This document shows positions 21,610-33,450 of a stretch of 64,000 nucleotides of DNA, in pieces (the stretch's first letter is position 1; each line of letters starts with the position of its first letter). The translations under genes and the position numbers were made by a program. The notes under the pieces are model-generated. The model did no database searches and was not told where the DNA came from. It saw nothing but the letters and a program-made list of their open reading frames with translations. Origin of the DNA: Muscardinus avellanarius (taxonomy: Eukaryota > Chordata > Mammalia > Rodentia > Gliridae); the NCBI GenBank assembly GCA_963383645.1, contig OY726563.1, positions 29,555,575 through 29,619,574 of the forward strand. Reading direction: 5' to 3'.

Positions 21610-24600
21610 AACAACTGACTTCAGAGAAAATAGAGAATTCTGGCAATATGGCAACCAAGGGAAGCAACACATATCAGTTCTGCTGACACTTGATCTTTAT
21701 CACAGTGAAAACAGCATTCCGACAAGAAACAAACAAGAATAAATTTGAACAGAGCACCGACAAGTGAAAGACAGCAGAAAAAAAGGTAGAAAGCACACCA
21801 GAGAGCAGATAAGAACCCTGTCTTCTTTCAACAACTGTGATCACAGGCACCACAGTGGAGCAATCTTGCCTCACTACACTAAGACTGCCAGAGACCCACA
21901 GAAAAAAAGAAAATGACTTGAAATGAAGTAAGTGGCTACTGCTCATAAGAATTGTAAACAGTCAGTACCTCCTGTGCAGACACCTGCTGCATATTGCAGT
22001 AGTGATGGCATAGCTCATTGTGCTCTCCAGAGATCCAGAGTGACACTCACCAACACCTTAAGTGAACCTGCTGTCCTTATAGGAGACCACCAGGCATGAC
22101 TGCAGGGAATATCCCAGCAAACAATAGACTCACAGGATCTGAGACTTTGCAGTTTATACAGGCAAAGATGGGGATAGAGTCTGCTGTCAGACAAAGCAGA
22201 GGCTTGGATTAGTAGAAAGCTCCAAGGGCCAACCAGGCAAAAAGGCCTACAGTATACAGGGCTCAGAGCCCTAATAGGACCTCCAGAGATCACCACATAC
22301 CACCAATCGTGGTGGCCAGGGAGAAGCCAGACCAACCCAGCTCTAGCTGTGGAGAACAAGGACTTATACATATACACTGGGTGTCTTCCCAGTGGCATCC
22401 ACCACCTATGCAGGTGGGGAGAGACTCAGACTCAGCATCAGTGAAAAGCGTGAGGGATACCTGTGCTTAACAGTAGATCCAACCCAATTGATACCAGCCA
22501 CCCTCATAGGCTGAAAGAGTCTCAGAGACACAGGCTTGCAGCACAAAAGGTGCCAGTGACACTAGGCACCTGCACAGAAAGAGACTGCAAAGTCTACTCA
22601 GTATTCATATATTCATAGGGCTACATTATTTTGTTGTTGTTTGTTTTGTTTTCGTATATGTGTTCATATGCTTCTTTATTTGCTCTCTTCTCCACCCCTT
22701 TTCACAAACCTTTTCCCTCATACATATCTACTCTCTTTTTTCTTTTCTTTTTTTCTGTTATATTAAATCGATTTCATATCACTATACCAGAATCCTACTA
22801 CATATTCACTATATCTAATCTCTATATATACTACCTTACCAAACTCATACTCTAATTCTATTGGATCCTAACTGTAACTTTACACAATTCTTGTATTTAA
22901 ACTTTATCACTTTCCTCCTCACTCATCCTTCACCATTGAATACAACACAACTTGCCTTTGTATATACCAGCTGACATCTACAAAATGAGAAAAAAATATA
23001 TCAAAAGTAACAAAGATACAAACTTCTGAAATTATAAGGAGGAATAACAAGGAAGTAATGACCTCCCACAACCCCACCATATCAAGAACTCGACAATATA
23101 GAATTGCAGAGATGGCCAGAAGGACAAATCAGAAATTTAACAGTAGAAATTATAAAGGATTTCTAAATGAATTTAGAGAGAGCCTGAAATAAATAAAGGA
23201 TGAAATCACTGAAGTGAAGGCATCAATACAACTATTAAAAATAGATTAGACCACATGGAAAATAGAATCTTGCCTTTGGAAGATGATCACTCCAAATATG
23301 AATGCATAGTATAGAATTAAAAAAAAAGAATTTGACAACACAAATTTGACATCAAAGAGATATGGGATGATCTTAAAAGAGCTAACCTAAGAATAGAAAA
23401 GGAAATGGAAGGTGAAACCAAAGGGATCAACAATCTCTTCAAAAAGTAATATCAGAAAAGTATACAAATATAGAAAAAGAAGTCATTACACAGGTACAGG
23501 AAACTTATAGAACCTCTCTTTAGACAAGATCACAGAAAAGGTTCACCATGCCATATAATGGTCAAACTGACCAATATAGAAGCCAAGGAGAGAATCTTAA
23601 AGGCAACAGAGACAAAAGACCAAGTGATATTCAGAGGCAAAAAAAAAAAAAATTAGAATCACTCCAGATTTCCCAAACCAAGGCATGAAAGCCAAGAGAA
23701 CCTGGAGCAACATATTCCAAACTCTAAAAGAAAACAACCTGTAGCCAAAATAACTAAAACTATCATTATTTTTAGATGACATGATACTATACTTAACAGA
23801 CCTAACAAACTCAACCAAAAAGCTTATAGAACTGATCAACAAATGCTGAAAAGTGTCTGGAAATTTACAAAATAAATTTTTAAAAAATTAGAAGCTTTTC
23901 TGTATGCTAATCATTAATACACTGAAAAATAAATCCAAAAATATTTCAACTCAGGATATCCCACAAAAATATACTTAGGAATAAACCTAACAAAGGAAAT
24001 AAAAGATCTCTACAAAGAAAATTATAAAACATTTAAAAAAGAAATTGAAGAAGACCTTAGAAGGTGGAACGATCTTCCGTGTCTTTGAATAAGGAGAATA
24101 AATATCATCAAAATGGCCATTCTTCCAAAAGTGACCTACAGATTCTGTGCAATACTGAATAAATTACCAAGGTCATTCCTCACAGACAGAAAAATTAGTA
24201 CTTAATTTGAAACAAAACAAAACAAAACAAAACAAAACCCAGAAGAGCCAGAGTAGTTCTAAGCAACAAAAAGCAGGCAGGAGGAATCATAATACCTGAC
24301 TTCAAACTATACTACAAAGCCATTATAATAAAACAGCATGTTACTGGCACAAAAACATACATATAGGTCAGTGAAGAAAAACAGAAGTTTCAGAAACTAA
24401 TCTGCACACTTATGGACAATTGATTTTTGAAAAAGAGGCCAAAAACATACACAAATGGTGTTGGCAAAACTGGTAAACCATATGCAGAAAAATAGAAATA
24501 AATACCACTTTCTCACTTGCATAAGAGTCAATTCAAGATGAACCAAAGACTTGGAAATCAGACCAGAGACACCTTCCAGCTATTTGAAGAGGGCATAGAT

Positions 24601-25465
24601 CCAAAACTTCAACAGGTAAAAACATTTTCAAAAAGGTAAAAACTTTTTCAAAAAGACCCCAAAGGCAAAATTTAAAAATCATATCAATAAGAGGGATTTC
24701 ATGAAACTGAAGAGCTTCTTTACATCAAAGGAAACTATCAAGAACCTCAACATACATGTAACAGAATGAAAAAACATTTTTGCCAACTATTCCTTCAATA
24801 GAGAACTAATATCTAGAATATACAGAGAACTCAAGAAACTCACTGCTAAATAAACATATAACTAAATAAAAAATGGGCAAATGAACTAGACATTTCACAA
24901 AAGAAGAAATTGAAATTGCCAATAAATGTATGAAAAAATGTTCAATATCATTAGCCATCAGAGAGATGCAAATCAAAATTACACTGAGATTTCACGTAAC
25001 TCCAACTAGAATGGCAATCATTCAAAACACAAACAACAACAAATGATGGTGAGGATATAGAGAAGTGGAAACTCTAATACACTGTGGGTGGGACTGCAAA
25101 TTAGTGCAGTCACTTGGAAAGCACTAAGGAGGATCCTCAGAAGAATGGTAATGAACCTCCCATGTGATCCATCAACACCACTTCTGGGTATCTACCCAAA
25201 AAAATGGAAACCAAACTATCCAATTAATGCACGTATATTGATGTTCATAGCACCACAATTCATGATTGCCAAAATATGGGATCAGCCAAGATGTCCATCA
25301 AGAGATGAATGGATTATAAGACTATGGAATCTGAACACAATACAATTTTATTTGGCCATAAAGAAAAACACAATTATGTCATTTACAGAGAAGTGTATGA
25401 AACTGGAGAACATTATGCTAAGTAAAATTAGTCAGAAAATGTAATAAATCTGATGCTCTCCCTAT
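21610..25465 (+). mobile_element. Sense L1 with 5'UTR, internally deleted
   Basis: The order along the plus strand is: 5'UTR-like, CpG-poor region (about 21610-22980); ORF1 remnant (22985-23750), with its C-terminal text near 23590-23750 recognisable as the 'RILKATE..DQV..F.GK' to 'TLKENN' stretch; then, from about 23755, ORF2 from the xxDD catalytic motif of the reverse transcriptase onward ('LDDMILYL') to the ORF2 C-terminus (25089-25440). The inter-ORF spacer, the endonuclease and the first half of the reverse transcriptase are missing. Frameshifts and stops occur throughout. The 3'UTR is cut at about 25465, where a MAGE-like sequence begins. It cannot move autonomously. Confidence 0.85.
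24204..24237. repeat. (AAAAC)n microsatellite
   Basis: About six tandem AAAAC units inside the L1 ORF2 remnant. Confidence 0.9.
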
Positions 25466-25479
25466 TATTATATTAATGA

Positions 25480-26190
25480 ATATCATCTAAGACCATTTCT
25501 CTGGGGCTCAAAGAAGAGCATCTGAGCATGTGAAAATGGTGTCTGAATTTGATGTGAAAAAAGTAGATTCCACTTATCATTCCAATGCTTCTATTAACAA
25601 ACTTGACCTTGCCCATGATGATGACCTCCTGAATGGTGAGGAAAAATACCCAAAATCAGCTTCCTTATTCTTATATGTGATCTTCATGAATGGCAACTAT
25701 TCCACTAAGGCACAATTCTGGGAAATGTTGAATATTTTAGAGAAAGTACATCATCTTCAGTGAGTCAAAGAATTCCATTACCAGTGTTTATATGAAAGGA
25801 AAATACCAGGAAGTCTCTGTCAGTGATCCTACATAATATAGATTCCTTTCCATCAAAATGTCCGGGCTGAACCAGAAATAATTAGTTTTCATTCTAGTGT
25901 TTTGGGCTTAGATTAATTAATCTGTTGCTTATAAAGAAACTTTGAAAGATGAGGAAGAAAGAAAAACACTCAATGGTGCAGGCAGGGTTTGCTTCACTGC
26001 TGTGGCCATTGCAAATTTCATTGCCATATCCAACAACTTTTCTCATCTTTATTGAAAGTTGAGGAAGAATCTTTACTTTTTATTTTGAAGGAGCCATTTA
26101 GAGTTCTAAGTAACAGAGGGGTGGAGAAAGTGGAGGAAAGAAAACAATGCATTATAACTTTTGTTTTCCTATTCTACATCAGTAACTAGA
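25480..26190 (+). pseudogene. MAGE-family (MAGEB-like) pseudogene fragment
   Basis: Conceptual translation in shifting frames follows the MAGE homology domain. 'RRASEHVKMVSEFDVKKVD' at 25512-25568 matches the typical 'KRASE.ME.VFGIDVKEVDP'. Next come 'INKLDLAHDDDLL', 'YPKSA' and 'VIFMNGN' (25569-25700). After a stop and frame change come 'KYQEVSVSDPT' and 'YRFL' (about 25790-25850, where families read KYLEYRQVP.SDP..YEFLWG). 'ETLKDEEERK' lies near 25940. Stop codons, frameshifts and loss of the N-terminal third show it is dead. A possible 3'UTR runs to about 26190, and no poly(A) tail is seen. MAGE coding regions are single-exon, so retroposition cannot be told from DNA-level duplication. Many MAGEB genes are X-linked; linkage here is unknown. 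Confidence 0.8.
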
Positions 26191-26386
26191 AGATTTATCA
26201 TTCAAGGAATTATTTAAATAATTTTTTAGTATGGCATTTAATTAGTCACAGTAGCTAAGTTCATGAATGGTATTAGTCACATATTTATTGTATTTACCAA
26301 AATTAATTTAATCATTTTCCTATTAATTGAAACCTAAGTTGTATTTGATTTGCTAATATAATTTATAAAACTAAAACCAATATTTT
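26191..26386. other. No recognisable feature
   Basis: A short AT-rich gap between the MAGE remnant and the next SINE. Confidence 0.5.
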
Positions 26387-26395
26387 AGAAATGAA

Positions 26396-26596
26396 GCCGG
26401 GCGTGGTGGCACACGCTTGTAATCCCCGTGCTTGGGAGGCAGAAACAGGAGGATAGCGCAGATTCGAAGCCAGCCGCACACGCTGGCTTAGGAGACCCTG
26501 TTTCCAAATAAAAATGTAAAAATAGGTCTGGGCGTGTAGCCTGGAGGTAGAAGGGCTTCCAGGAACCCCAGTACCACCAAAAAAAAAAAAAAGGAA
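26396..26596 (+). mobile_element. Young B1-dID SINE
   Basis: A sense copy of the young subfamily with an A14 tail. Target duplication agaaatgaa at 26387-26395 and 26597-26605. Confidence 0.92.
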
Positions 26597-26707
26597 AGAA
26601 ATGAATTATAGGGTACATGGGCATGGTTTCTGGAAGGAAACAGTAAAATAAAAATTGGCTCAAAGTGAATAAGAAAATTTCACATTTTTATAAATATTAG
26701 CAAAATT

Positions 26708-26829
26708 ATCTAAGCATCGTGGAGCATGCCTATATTCCCAGTACTTGGGAAGGTGAGGCAGGAGGATCACAGTTTAAAGGACAGCCTCAACAATTTATTA
26801 AGACTATTGGCAAATTAGTGAAACCCTTG
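26708..26829 (+). mobile_element. SINE, 7SL-like half only
   Basis: Sense head and central part ('cccagtacttgggaaggtga' to 'caaattagtgaaaccct') without the ID half or A tail. Deleted or recombined at 26829. Confidence 0.75.
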
Positions 26830-27239
26830 ATGTGTATATAATGTGGATTGATTTAGAAGATATCCTACATCCAAACTTTTATCTACTTTTATCTATAGAG
26901 TGACTGAGGTAATTAGTTTAGGATATCTCCCTTCTAACTGCAAAATAGAAAAGAACTTTAATGGCTACTGGAGATAAGTATTTATTTTCTTACAGAAGGT
27001 GCCCCTACTCCCTGAAGTTGGAATCATATAATCATATGAAGACTTTATATTGGTAGGTGATGTCAAACAGTTAAGGAGTCCTATGGGTATTGGAAGTGGA
27101 GGTGCAGCTTCAATTATGTATTTTTTTTCTACTTGGAAATTAGAAAGAAGAAATACTGTACAAATTCAGTAATTTTACAGACAAAATAATTGGTATTGGC
27201 ATGTCTCCTCTTCCTTCTCTTTATATTGTGTGTGGGTAG

Positions 27240-27453
27240 GGGGGTTATTGTGATACTGGTGATTGAACCCAGAGGCATTCTCTCTCTCTCTGAGCTATGC
27301 TCCCAGATCCATTTTATTTTTTATTTTGAAACAGTATCTCACTAAGTTGCTGAGGTCCTCACTAAGTTTGTTAGGCTGGCCACAAATCTGTGGTTTTCTT
27401 ATCCCAGCATTCCAAGTACTGGTATTACAGGCCTGTACCACCACACGTGGCTA
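27240..27453 (-). mobile_element. B1-dID SINE
   Basis: An antisense copy: ID part 'tgattgaacccagaggcatt', head end 'gtaccaccacacgtggcta'. A (CT)n expansion lies in the ID part near 27280. Confidence 0.85.
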
Positions 27454-28017
27454 GGCCTGTCTTCTAAATAAATCCATATTGTATCTTCTGCTCATACTAC
27501 CTCTCATGGTTTGAGTCCAAGATATACCAGAGAACAGGTGTTCTGTAGCTTTGATTGCTCACAGATATTGGCACTAGTTGCTGCCTAGAGCAGGGAATTA
27601 GAACATGGTGCAGCCATTTTTAGGTTATATGGAAGATCTATGGAGATGGCACACAGTTTAATTTTTTCCTAAACAGACTAAAATACTAGAGATGTATGAA
27701 AACCCATTTATGATGCACCATATACTATCCCGTCTGTACCCCCTTACCTTTAAAATATAGAATTTAGGACCTGGGAATCAGGTATTTATGATTAGGCTCA
27801 CAGTTATTTTGACTTTGAACTTATTAGGTTAGATGAGCAGTTATAGTAGTTTGAGTTTCTTCCATGGAGGCAGAAAACCTAACTAGAGGTAAAGAACCAC
27901 TTTTTATATCAGGGAATATGAAATGCTAGTATTTTCAGTCATTTATTCACTCATCCAGCACACACTGATAGATATATGCTGAAGATGATATTTGGACAAT
28001 GTGGTTAGTACATGTAG
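27454..28017. other. No recognisable feature
   Basis: Mixed AT-rich DNA. Nothing identifiable. Confidence 0.45.
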
Positions 28018-28027
28018 AAAAATGAAA

Positions 28028-28312
28028 ATATTTTTAAATTCCATCCATTTTCCTGTAAATGGTATTATTTTGTTCTTCATTTTGGTTGAGTAAAATTTCC
28101 ATTGTGTGTATATACCAAAGTTTTCTGATCTATCCATCCATTGATGGACATCTAGGCTGGTTTCTTAATTTGGCTATTGTGAGTTGTGCTGCTGTGAACA
28201 TGGATATGCAAATAGAGTTATAACATTCTGATTTAATTTCCCTTGAGAAGATGTTCAGGAGTGCTACTGCTGTGTCATATGGTAGTTGCATTACTAATTT
28301 TTTGAGAAACCT
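28028..28312 (-). mobile_element. L1, inverted 5' segment (ORF2 end)
   Basis: Plus-strand sequence is the reverse complement of the L1 ORF2 C-terminal region ('ccatccattttcctg', 'tgatggacatctaggctggt', 'gtcatatggtag'). It abuts a sense segment that continues at the adjacent L1 position. Confidence 0.85.
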
Positions 28313-28660
28313 TACACTAAGCGAGTATAGCCAGACTCAACGATTAGATGTATGTTCTCTCTTATATGTGGAAGCTAGAGAGATAATCACAAATAAGGGC
28401 AACATCAGATAGATGAGCAGAGATTCCAGGGGAATGACTGAGAGGGAAAAGGGAAGTAGGAATGTTAGTCATAAAGAATTCAATAGTAGAAATAATTCTA
28501 TGAACACATACAAAATTGTCAGTTCCAACCTCAGACTTGTGGGGTAAGGGTGAGGGGGTATAAGGAGGACAACAAGAGTTATGTGCATGTATTTTCCTGA
28601 CATTCTCTACTTCCATATGATGTAAAATTACAATGCATTCAATAAAAATAAAAGAAAAGA
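28313..28660 (+). mobile_element. L1 3'UTR, sense segment of the same insertion
   Basis: Starts 'tacactaagcgagtatagcc' (the L1 text just after the ORF2 segment inverted upstream) and ends at 'aataaaaataaaagaaa'. Together with 28028-28312 it forms a 5'-inverted L1. aaaaatgaaa recurs at 28018-28027 and 28679-28688. Confidence 0.85.
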
Positions 28661-28688
28661 ATATTTTAAGAAATAACAAAAAATGAAA

Positions 28689-29540
28689 TTAAGTATATGA
28701 CAACTCTGGTAAGTTCTGAAAGCAAAATCTGTGTTGTTGCTGAAATTTTGCCTGTTTTCTTTGAGAATTTGGGTGCCATAAGATGCTCACTCACTTGTTT
28801 ATATTACTGAAAATGAGGGCAAGACTTTCCTTTCAATTAATTCATTCTTTTCTAGTGTTTATTAAAAGACCAGGTAATTTTAACTTTCAAACATTTATCT
28901 GAAACATTATTTAGGTTGCATATTTCCATATTCAAGAAGTTTTGAAAATCATACCAAAATAAATAATGAAGAGTGATCTGTAACCAAACCCAAAGCCTTA
29001 AGAGAGCCACTACATATTATTATGGTTATGACACAAAAGATTTGTGCATATGTTATCAAACTCTTCCTTCAAAATTTAAATCTAATTGTTTTAATAAAAA
29101 CAATATTGAAATATGTGATCACTATTTATTACTGAATTTAACATTTTTAAATTTCTATTAATGGTATATAACTAAAGAAATATTTTCAATTATAGCTATT
29201 TTTTGAGATTTTTATTTGTTTAAAGAATTTGAAAAGAATGACAATCTATGACTTACAGAAGAAAATCTTGCTAAAGTGACTGAGCAAGTTCAAATTAGTG
29301 ACTCTTAAGTGAAATTTAATAACAAATGTTGCTATAATTGATATTTTACATGCAATTTATTTTAAATTTGTTTCCCTCCAACATCATATTTTATATTTAT
29401 GAAAAATAAAGTATTTATATGCTTAATTTAAATTATTTAATTCTAAGTGTTTTGTAATAGAGGACTAAGTAAATAAAAAGTATGTTGCACTTCGATATCA
29501 TTGATTTGATTTTTTCATCATACACATGAATTACAAAACT
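28689..29540. other. No recognisable feature
   Basis: AT-rich DNA of about 850 bp. One 62-codon frame at 28973-29161 without similarity that I can place. Confidence 0.5.
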
Positions 29541-29975
29541 ATGGGATAGGTACACAATGGAATTTTACTCAGCAATCAAGAAAAACAATTATTTTGTTTA
29601 CAGGAAAATGTTAAGTGAGATTAGTCGGTCACAAAAAAATAAATCAGATGCTGTTTCTAATATGCGAAAACTAGGGAGAAAATGGGTCATAGGAATAACT
29701 CTAGAGGAAGAAGGACATTCTATAAATGAGTAAATAAGGCAACCTAACTGAGAGGATGGGAGGGGGAAGAGGGAAATTCTCTAATGCACCTGATGTACTT
29801 TAACAAACATATCAAAATCAATCACTAAGCCAAACACGAGAAGGAGGGAGAGGAAGGGAATGGGGTGGGAACTGGGTAAGGGCTAATCGGGTGATGTATG
29901 CATGTATGTCTCTACAATCTTGTATCCATTAATATGTATGAATACAATGCAGCAATAAAAAATTTTAAAAAATAA
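29541..29975 (+). mobile_element. L1 3' end
   Basis: Sense L1 from the ORF2 tail ('ggaattttactcagcaatca') through the 3'UTR to 'atgcagcaataaaaa'. Truncated 5'. Confidence 0.88.
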
Positions 29976-30037
29976 AAAGAAACAGGGAAAATTTTATTTT
30001 TAAAATTATCTAATGTTAATGAGAATGCCTACAATTA

Positions 30038-30475
30038 CATTATATATATAGAATATATATATTTCTATATATGTTTCTATATATATATTTATATATATTT
30101 CTATATATATAGAATATATATTTCTATATATATATAGAATAATATTTCTATATAGAATATATTTCTATATAGAATAGAATATTTCTATATAATAATAGAA
30201 TATTTTTCTATAGAATAATAGAATAATAGAATATATTATTCTAGAATTATTATTATATTAGAATTATATATTATATATTATATATTATATATTATATATT
30301 ATATATCTAGAATTATATATCATATATTATATATATTATATATCTAGAATTATATATTATATTATAATATATTATTCTATAATAATAGAATAATAGAATA
30401 TATTATTTCTATATAATAATAGAATATTTCTATATATATAGAATACATATATTTCTATATATATAGAAATATAAC
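30038..30475. repeat. TA-rich palindromic satellite-like tract
   Basis: About 440 bp made of TATA runs punctuated by TTTCTATATA, TAGAA and TCTAGAATTATA units in both orientations. Many overlapping perfect inverted repeats. Probably an expanded AT microsatellite prone to hairpins. Confidence 0.95.
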
Positions 30476-30690
30476 CATATAATTAGCATTAGGATACTAG
30501 TAGTTTTACTTAACTATAATAAATCACTGTTTAATCTAATTCAGACTTTTCTATCACTTTCAACCTTAAGCAACATACTTCTTATATTTTTGAAACTTTA
30601 TTGTGAAGTCAGAAGTTACTGCAATGTAATTACACTCTAAACCTATTACAATCCAAAGTCCTTGGATGTTATTGCTATTAGAAAATTATG

Positions 30691-30911
30691 CCGGGCATGG
30701 TGGCGCACACTTGTAATCCCCGCTCTTGGGAGGTGGAGACTGGAGGATCGCGCAGGTTTGAAGCCAGCTGTGCTGGCTCAAGAGACCTTGTTTCCAAATA
30801 AAAAAGTATAAAAATAGGTTTGGGAATGTAGCCCGGAGGTAGAAGGGTTTCCAGGATCCCCAGTACCACCAAAAAAAAAAAAAAAAAGAAAGAAGAAAAA
30901 GAAAAGAAAAA
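30691..30911 (+). mobile_element. Young B1-dID SINE
   Basis: A sense copy ('ccgggcatggtggcgcacac') with an A18 tail and a long A/G tail. Duplication agaaaattatg at 30680-30690 and 30912-30922. Confidence 0.92.
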
Positions 30912-31079
30912 AGAAAATTATGTTAGTAAATACTTCTGAAGAAATCTCCTTTTAAGTTTATATCTTTTTATTTGCCAAAATTGGGAGAAATAAAATCAAA
31001 CACAAGATAACACATCTCAGTATTTGTTAGAAAATTATTTCCTTTTCCTAATCTGAGCCCTTTACCTCTTGAAACAAGA

Positions 31080-31519
31080 TGTGGGGGTTTTGTGAAGATT
31101 CCTCTCTGGGACTTGGGAGGGAGAAACCTTAAATGAAGGACCCAGACAATTGCCTCTTGTGCAACTGACAATTTTATTCTCTGAAACTAGGTTTTTTATA
31201 CCCTTTTCCAGTTAGGTTTAAGTATCACATTCTCATGGGAAAAAACAGACATCACAATACCATGAGGAATGCTAGAGAGTAGGGAAGGTGCCATAAAGCA
31301 CTAAGATACAATCATCAAAGAAATAACAAACTAAACACAGGGGAGGACAGAGCAGCCCAGTAAAGTATTAAGATAAGCTCCCTCTTTCACTGGGGGGCCT
31401 TGAGGTGTGACTTCCGGAGGGACCGGAGTTCTGCCTGGAGTCTTGGGGGAGTCTGACCTTTCCCCAGCCCCCCTTTTAACTCCTTTGGAATCTTTCATTC
31501 CTCAGGCTTCTTCCATGCA
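31080..31519 (-). mobile_element. ERV LTR (antisense)
   Basis: The plus strand runs TGTGGGGG to CATGCA and is followed at once by CCCCCC. On the minus strand this reads as a polypurine-tract-like GGGGGG followed by TG. A TATA-like box (complement of about 31192-31202) and an AATAAA (complement of 31173-31178) are present. The ends are inferred from the TG/CA termini and the purine tract. No matching target duplication was found at 31074 and 31520, so internal ERV sequence may follow on the right. Confidence 0.55.
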
Positions 31520-32534
31520 CCCCCCTGTCAGGTTTTCTTTCAGTTGTTAACTGAGTCCTTATCAAACATCACTCATACCCTCATGCAGGCTAGACAGTTA
31601 TTTTCTTAAGGAGATTATCATTCCAAACTAAAGACCACTAGAACATCCTTTTGAAAACCAACATAAGCAAGCTTTCAACCTAAATATAAAATTATTTCTT
31701 CATTACTGAAAACAAAATATGCTAAAAAGTCTTAATAAAAATAATCAACATGTATCAGGCCAAAGTGGTAAAGTACATAATACACAAATTATATGATTAT
31801 AGCTGCTTATATTTTTCTGAGAAAAAAAAGTGCAGAGAGCTAGATATATCCGGTTGAAGATTTTATGAGATCAAGTTGAAGGAACTACATTAGATAAATA
31901 CAACAAATTTAGAATTGCATGTAGAAAATGTTTACTAATTTCTAAGAAGGCATAAATGATTTCATGAAACTGAGAAATTGTTTGAAATCATTACCTTTGT
32001 TAAATTGCATAGCAAAATTATTAGTGAGTGAGCCTCACAAAACACAGTCACTTATAACTCTAAATTTTCAATGTGTGTATTCAATTATGTTAAACAAACG
32101 TCCTTCCACAGAGAGCAAATATATGTGAAGGGATGGCTTCAAATCAAAAGTGAAATTGTCTGGCTTAGGGAAGACAAAATTATTTGACTTTTAATAGATA
32201 AGGAAAGAAGAATAAGAAATGAAAAGTAATTCTCAATTACAGAAATATTTTTATTTAAAGACTAACAAAGAGAAAATATACAAACGGTTATCTTGTGCTA
32301 AATATACAAAAGATTATCTTATTTTCTGTTGCATGGGAGTAATTTAAACATGGGTAATTATTGGAGCAAATGAGGACATTTCATTTAAAGAGTTTCCAAA
32401 CAGGCATAGATTTTGAGTAGAATAAAATGATTTTTTTCTGAAAGCAAATGAGACAAATTCCATAAATCCCAAATCCCATTTCCTGTGAGAGAAAAATGTT
32501 GACAGTAGATACCAACTATATGTTTAACTTCAGA
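31520..32534. other. Possible ERV internal remnant grading into unique DNA
   Basis: Sequence right of the LTR starts with the purine-tract complement and a pyrimidine-rich stretch, but there is no retroviral reading frame. Beyond about 31800 it looks like ordinary AT-rich DNA. Confidence 0.35.
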
Positions 32535-32550
32535 AACCAACATTATTTTA

Positions 32551-32781
32551 TTATTTATTTATTTATTTATTTATTTATTGGTGGTACTGGGGGTAGAACT
32601 CAGAGGCTTTCTATCTCTGGGCTATACTCCCAGGCCTATTTTATATTTTATTTGGAAACAGGGTCTCACTAAGTTGCTGAGAGCCTCACTAAGTAGCTGA
32701 GTCTGGCTTGGAACCTGTGCGATCATCCTGACTCAGCCTCCCAAGTGCGGGGATTACAAGTATGCAGCACCACGCCTGGCA
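32551..32781 (-). mobile_element. B1-dID SINE with (TTTA)n tail
   Basis: An antisense full-length copy. The tail is (TTAT)n at 32551-32579. Duplication aaccaacattatttta (32535-32550) and aactaacattatttta (32782-32797). Confidence 0.92.
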
Positions 32782-32797
32782 AACTAACATTATTTTA

Positions 32798-33219
32798 AAT
32801 ACAGAATCAGAATTTACTTTTTGTGGCATCATGCATATTTTGAGTAATTCACATAAATATTATCTGGTTCCTTTTCATCTGAGGTGGCACACTATTGGAT
32901 GATTTTTAGTATATTATTATAAAATCAGGTAATTTATAAATATCATGAAAAGCTTTCAATTAATATATCAAATAATGACATTATTTCTAATTTTGAACTA
33001 TTTTCCTTTTGGTGACCTATCAATATTTTTATGTTTAAATGCATTTCAACAAAAAAGGTGATTTTAAATAAGTTTATTTCTACTTAAACTAAGATATATG
33101 AAATAAAGTTGCTTCTCATTTTACAATCAATATTCATAAACTTTAATAAAAAAGTAAGAATATTACTGGGTAGCTAAAACACTCATTTCCTATATACTAG
33201 GAAAAAATATTTCTTTTAG

Positions 33220-33220
<1 letters not shown>
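32798..33220. other. No recognisable feature
   Basis: AT-rich unique DNA. Confidence 0.5.

Positions 33221-33259
<39 letters not shown>
33221..33259. repeat. (GT)n microsatellite
   Basis: About 19 uninterrupted GT units directly at the 3' (tail) end of the antisense SINE that follows. Confidence 0.97.
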
Positions 33260-33262
<3 letters not shown>

Positions 33263-33450
33263 CAGGATGGAACCCAGGAACATTCGACCTCTGAGCTACA
33301 CCCCCTGCCCTATTACTTATTTTTTATTTTGAAACTGGGTTTCACTGAGTTGCAAAAGGCCTCACTAAGTAGCTGGGGCTGTCCATGAACCGGGATCCTC
33401 TTGTCTCAGCCTCCAGAATGGTGTGATTACAAGTGTGCACCACCACTCCC
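33260..33450 (-). mobile_element. B1-dID SINE
   Basis: An antisense copy with ID part 'ggatggaacccaggaacatt' and head end 'caccaccactcccagc'. Its tail has been replaced by the adjacent (GT)n. Confidence 0.87.

Noticed and set aside
25088..25444. 118-codon plus-strand frame as a gene
   Set aside because: L1 ORF2 C-terminal text ('KIWDQPRCPSRDEW', 'ENIMLSKISQK').
26975..27060. Exon between 'attttcttacag' and 'ttg/gtaggt'
   Set aside because: The acceptor is good but the donor is weak. The coding potential is unremarkable and nothing supports it.
30038..30475. CRISPR-like array
   Set aside because: The repeats are low-complexity TA units without uniform spacers. The window is mammalian nuclear DNA.
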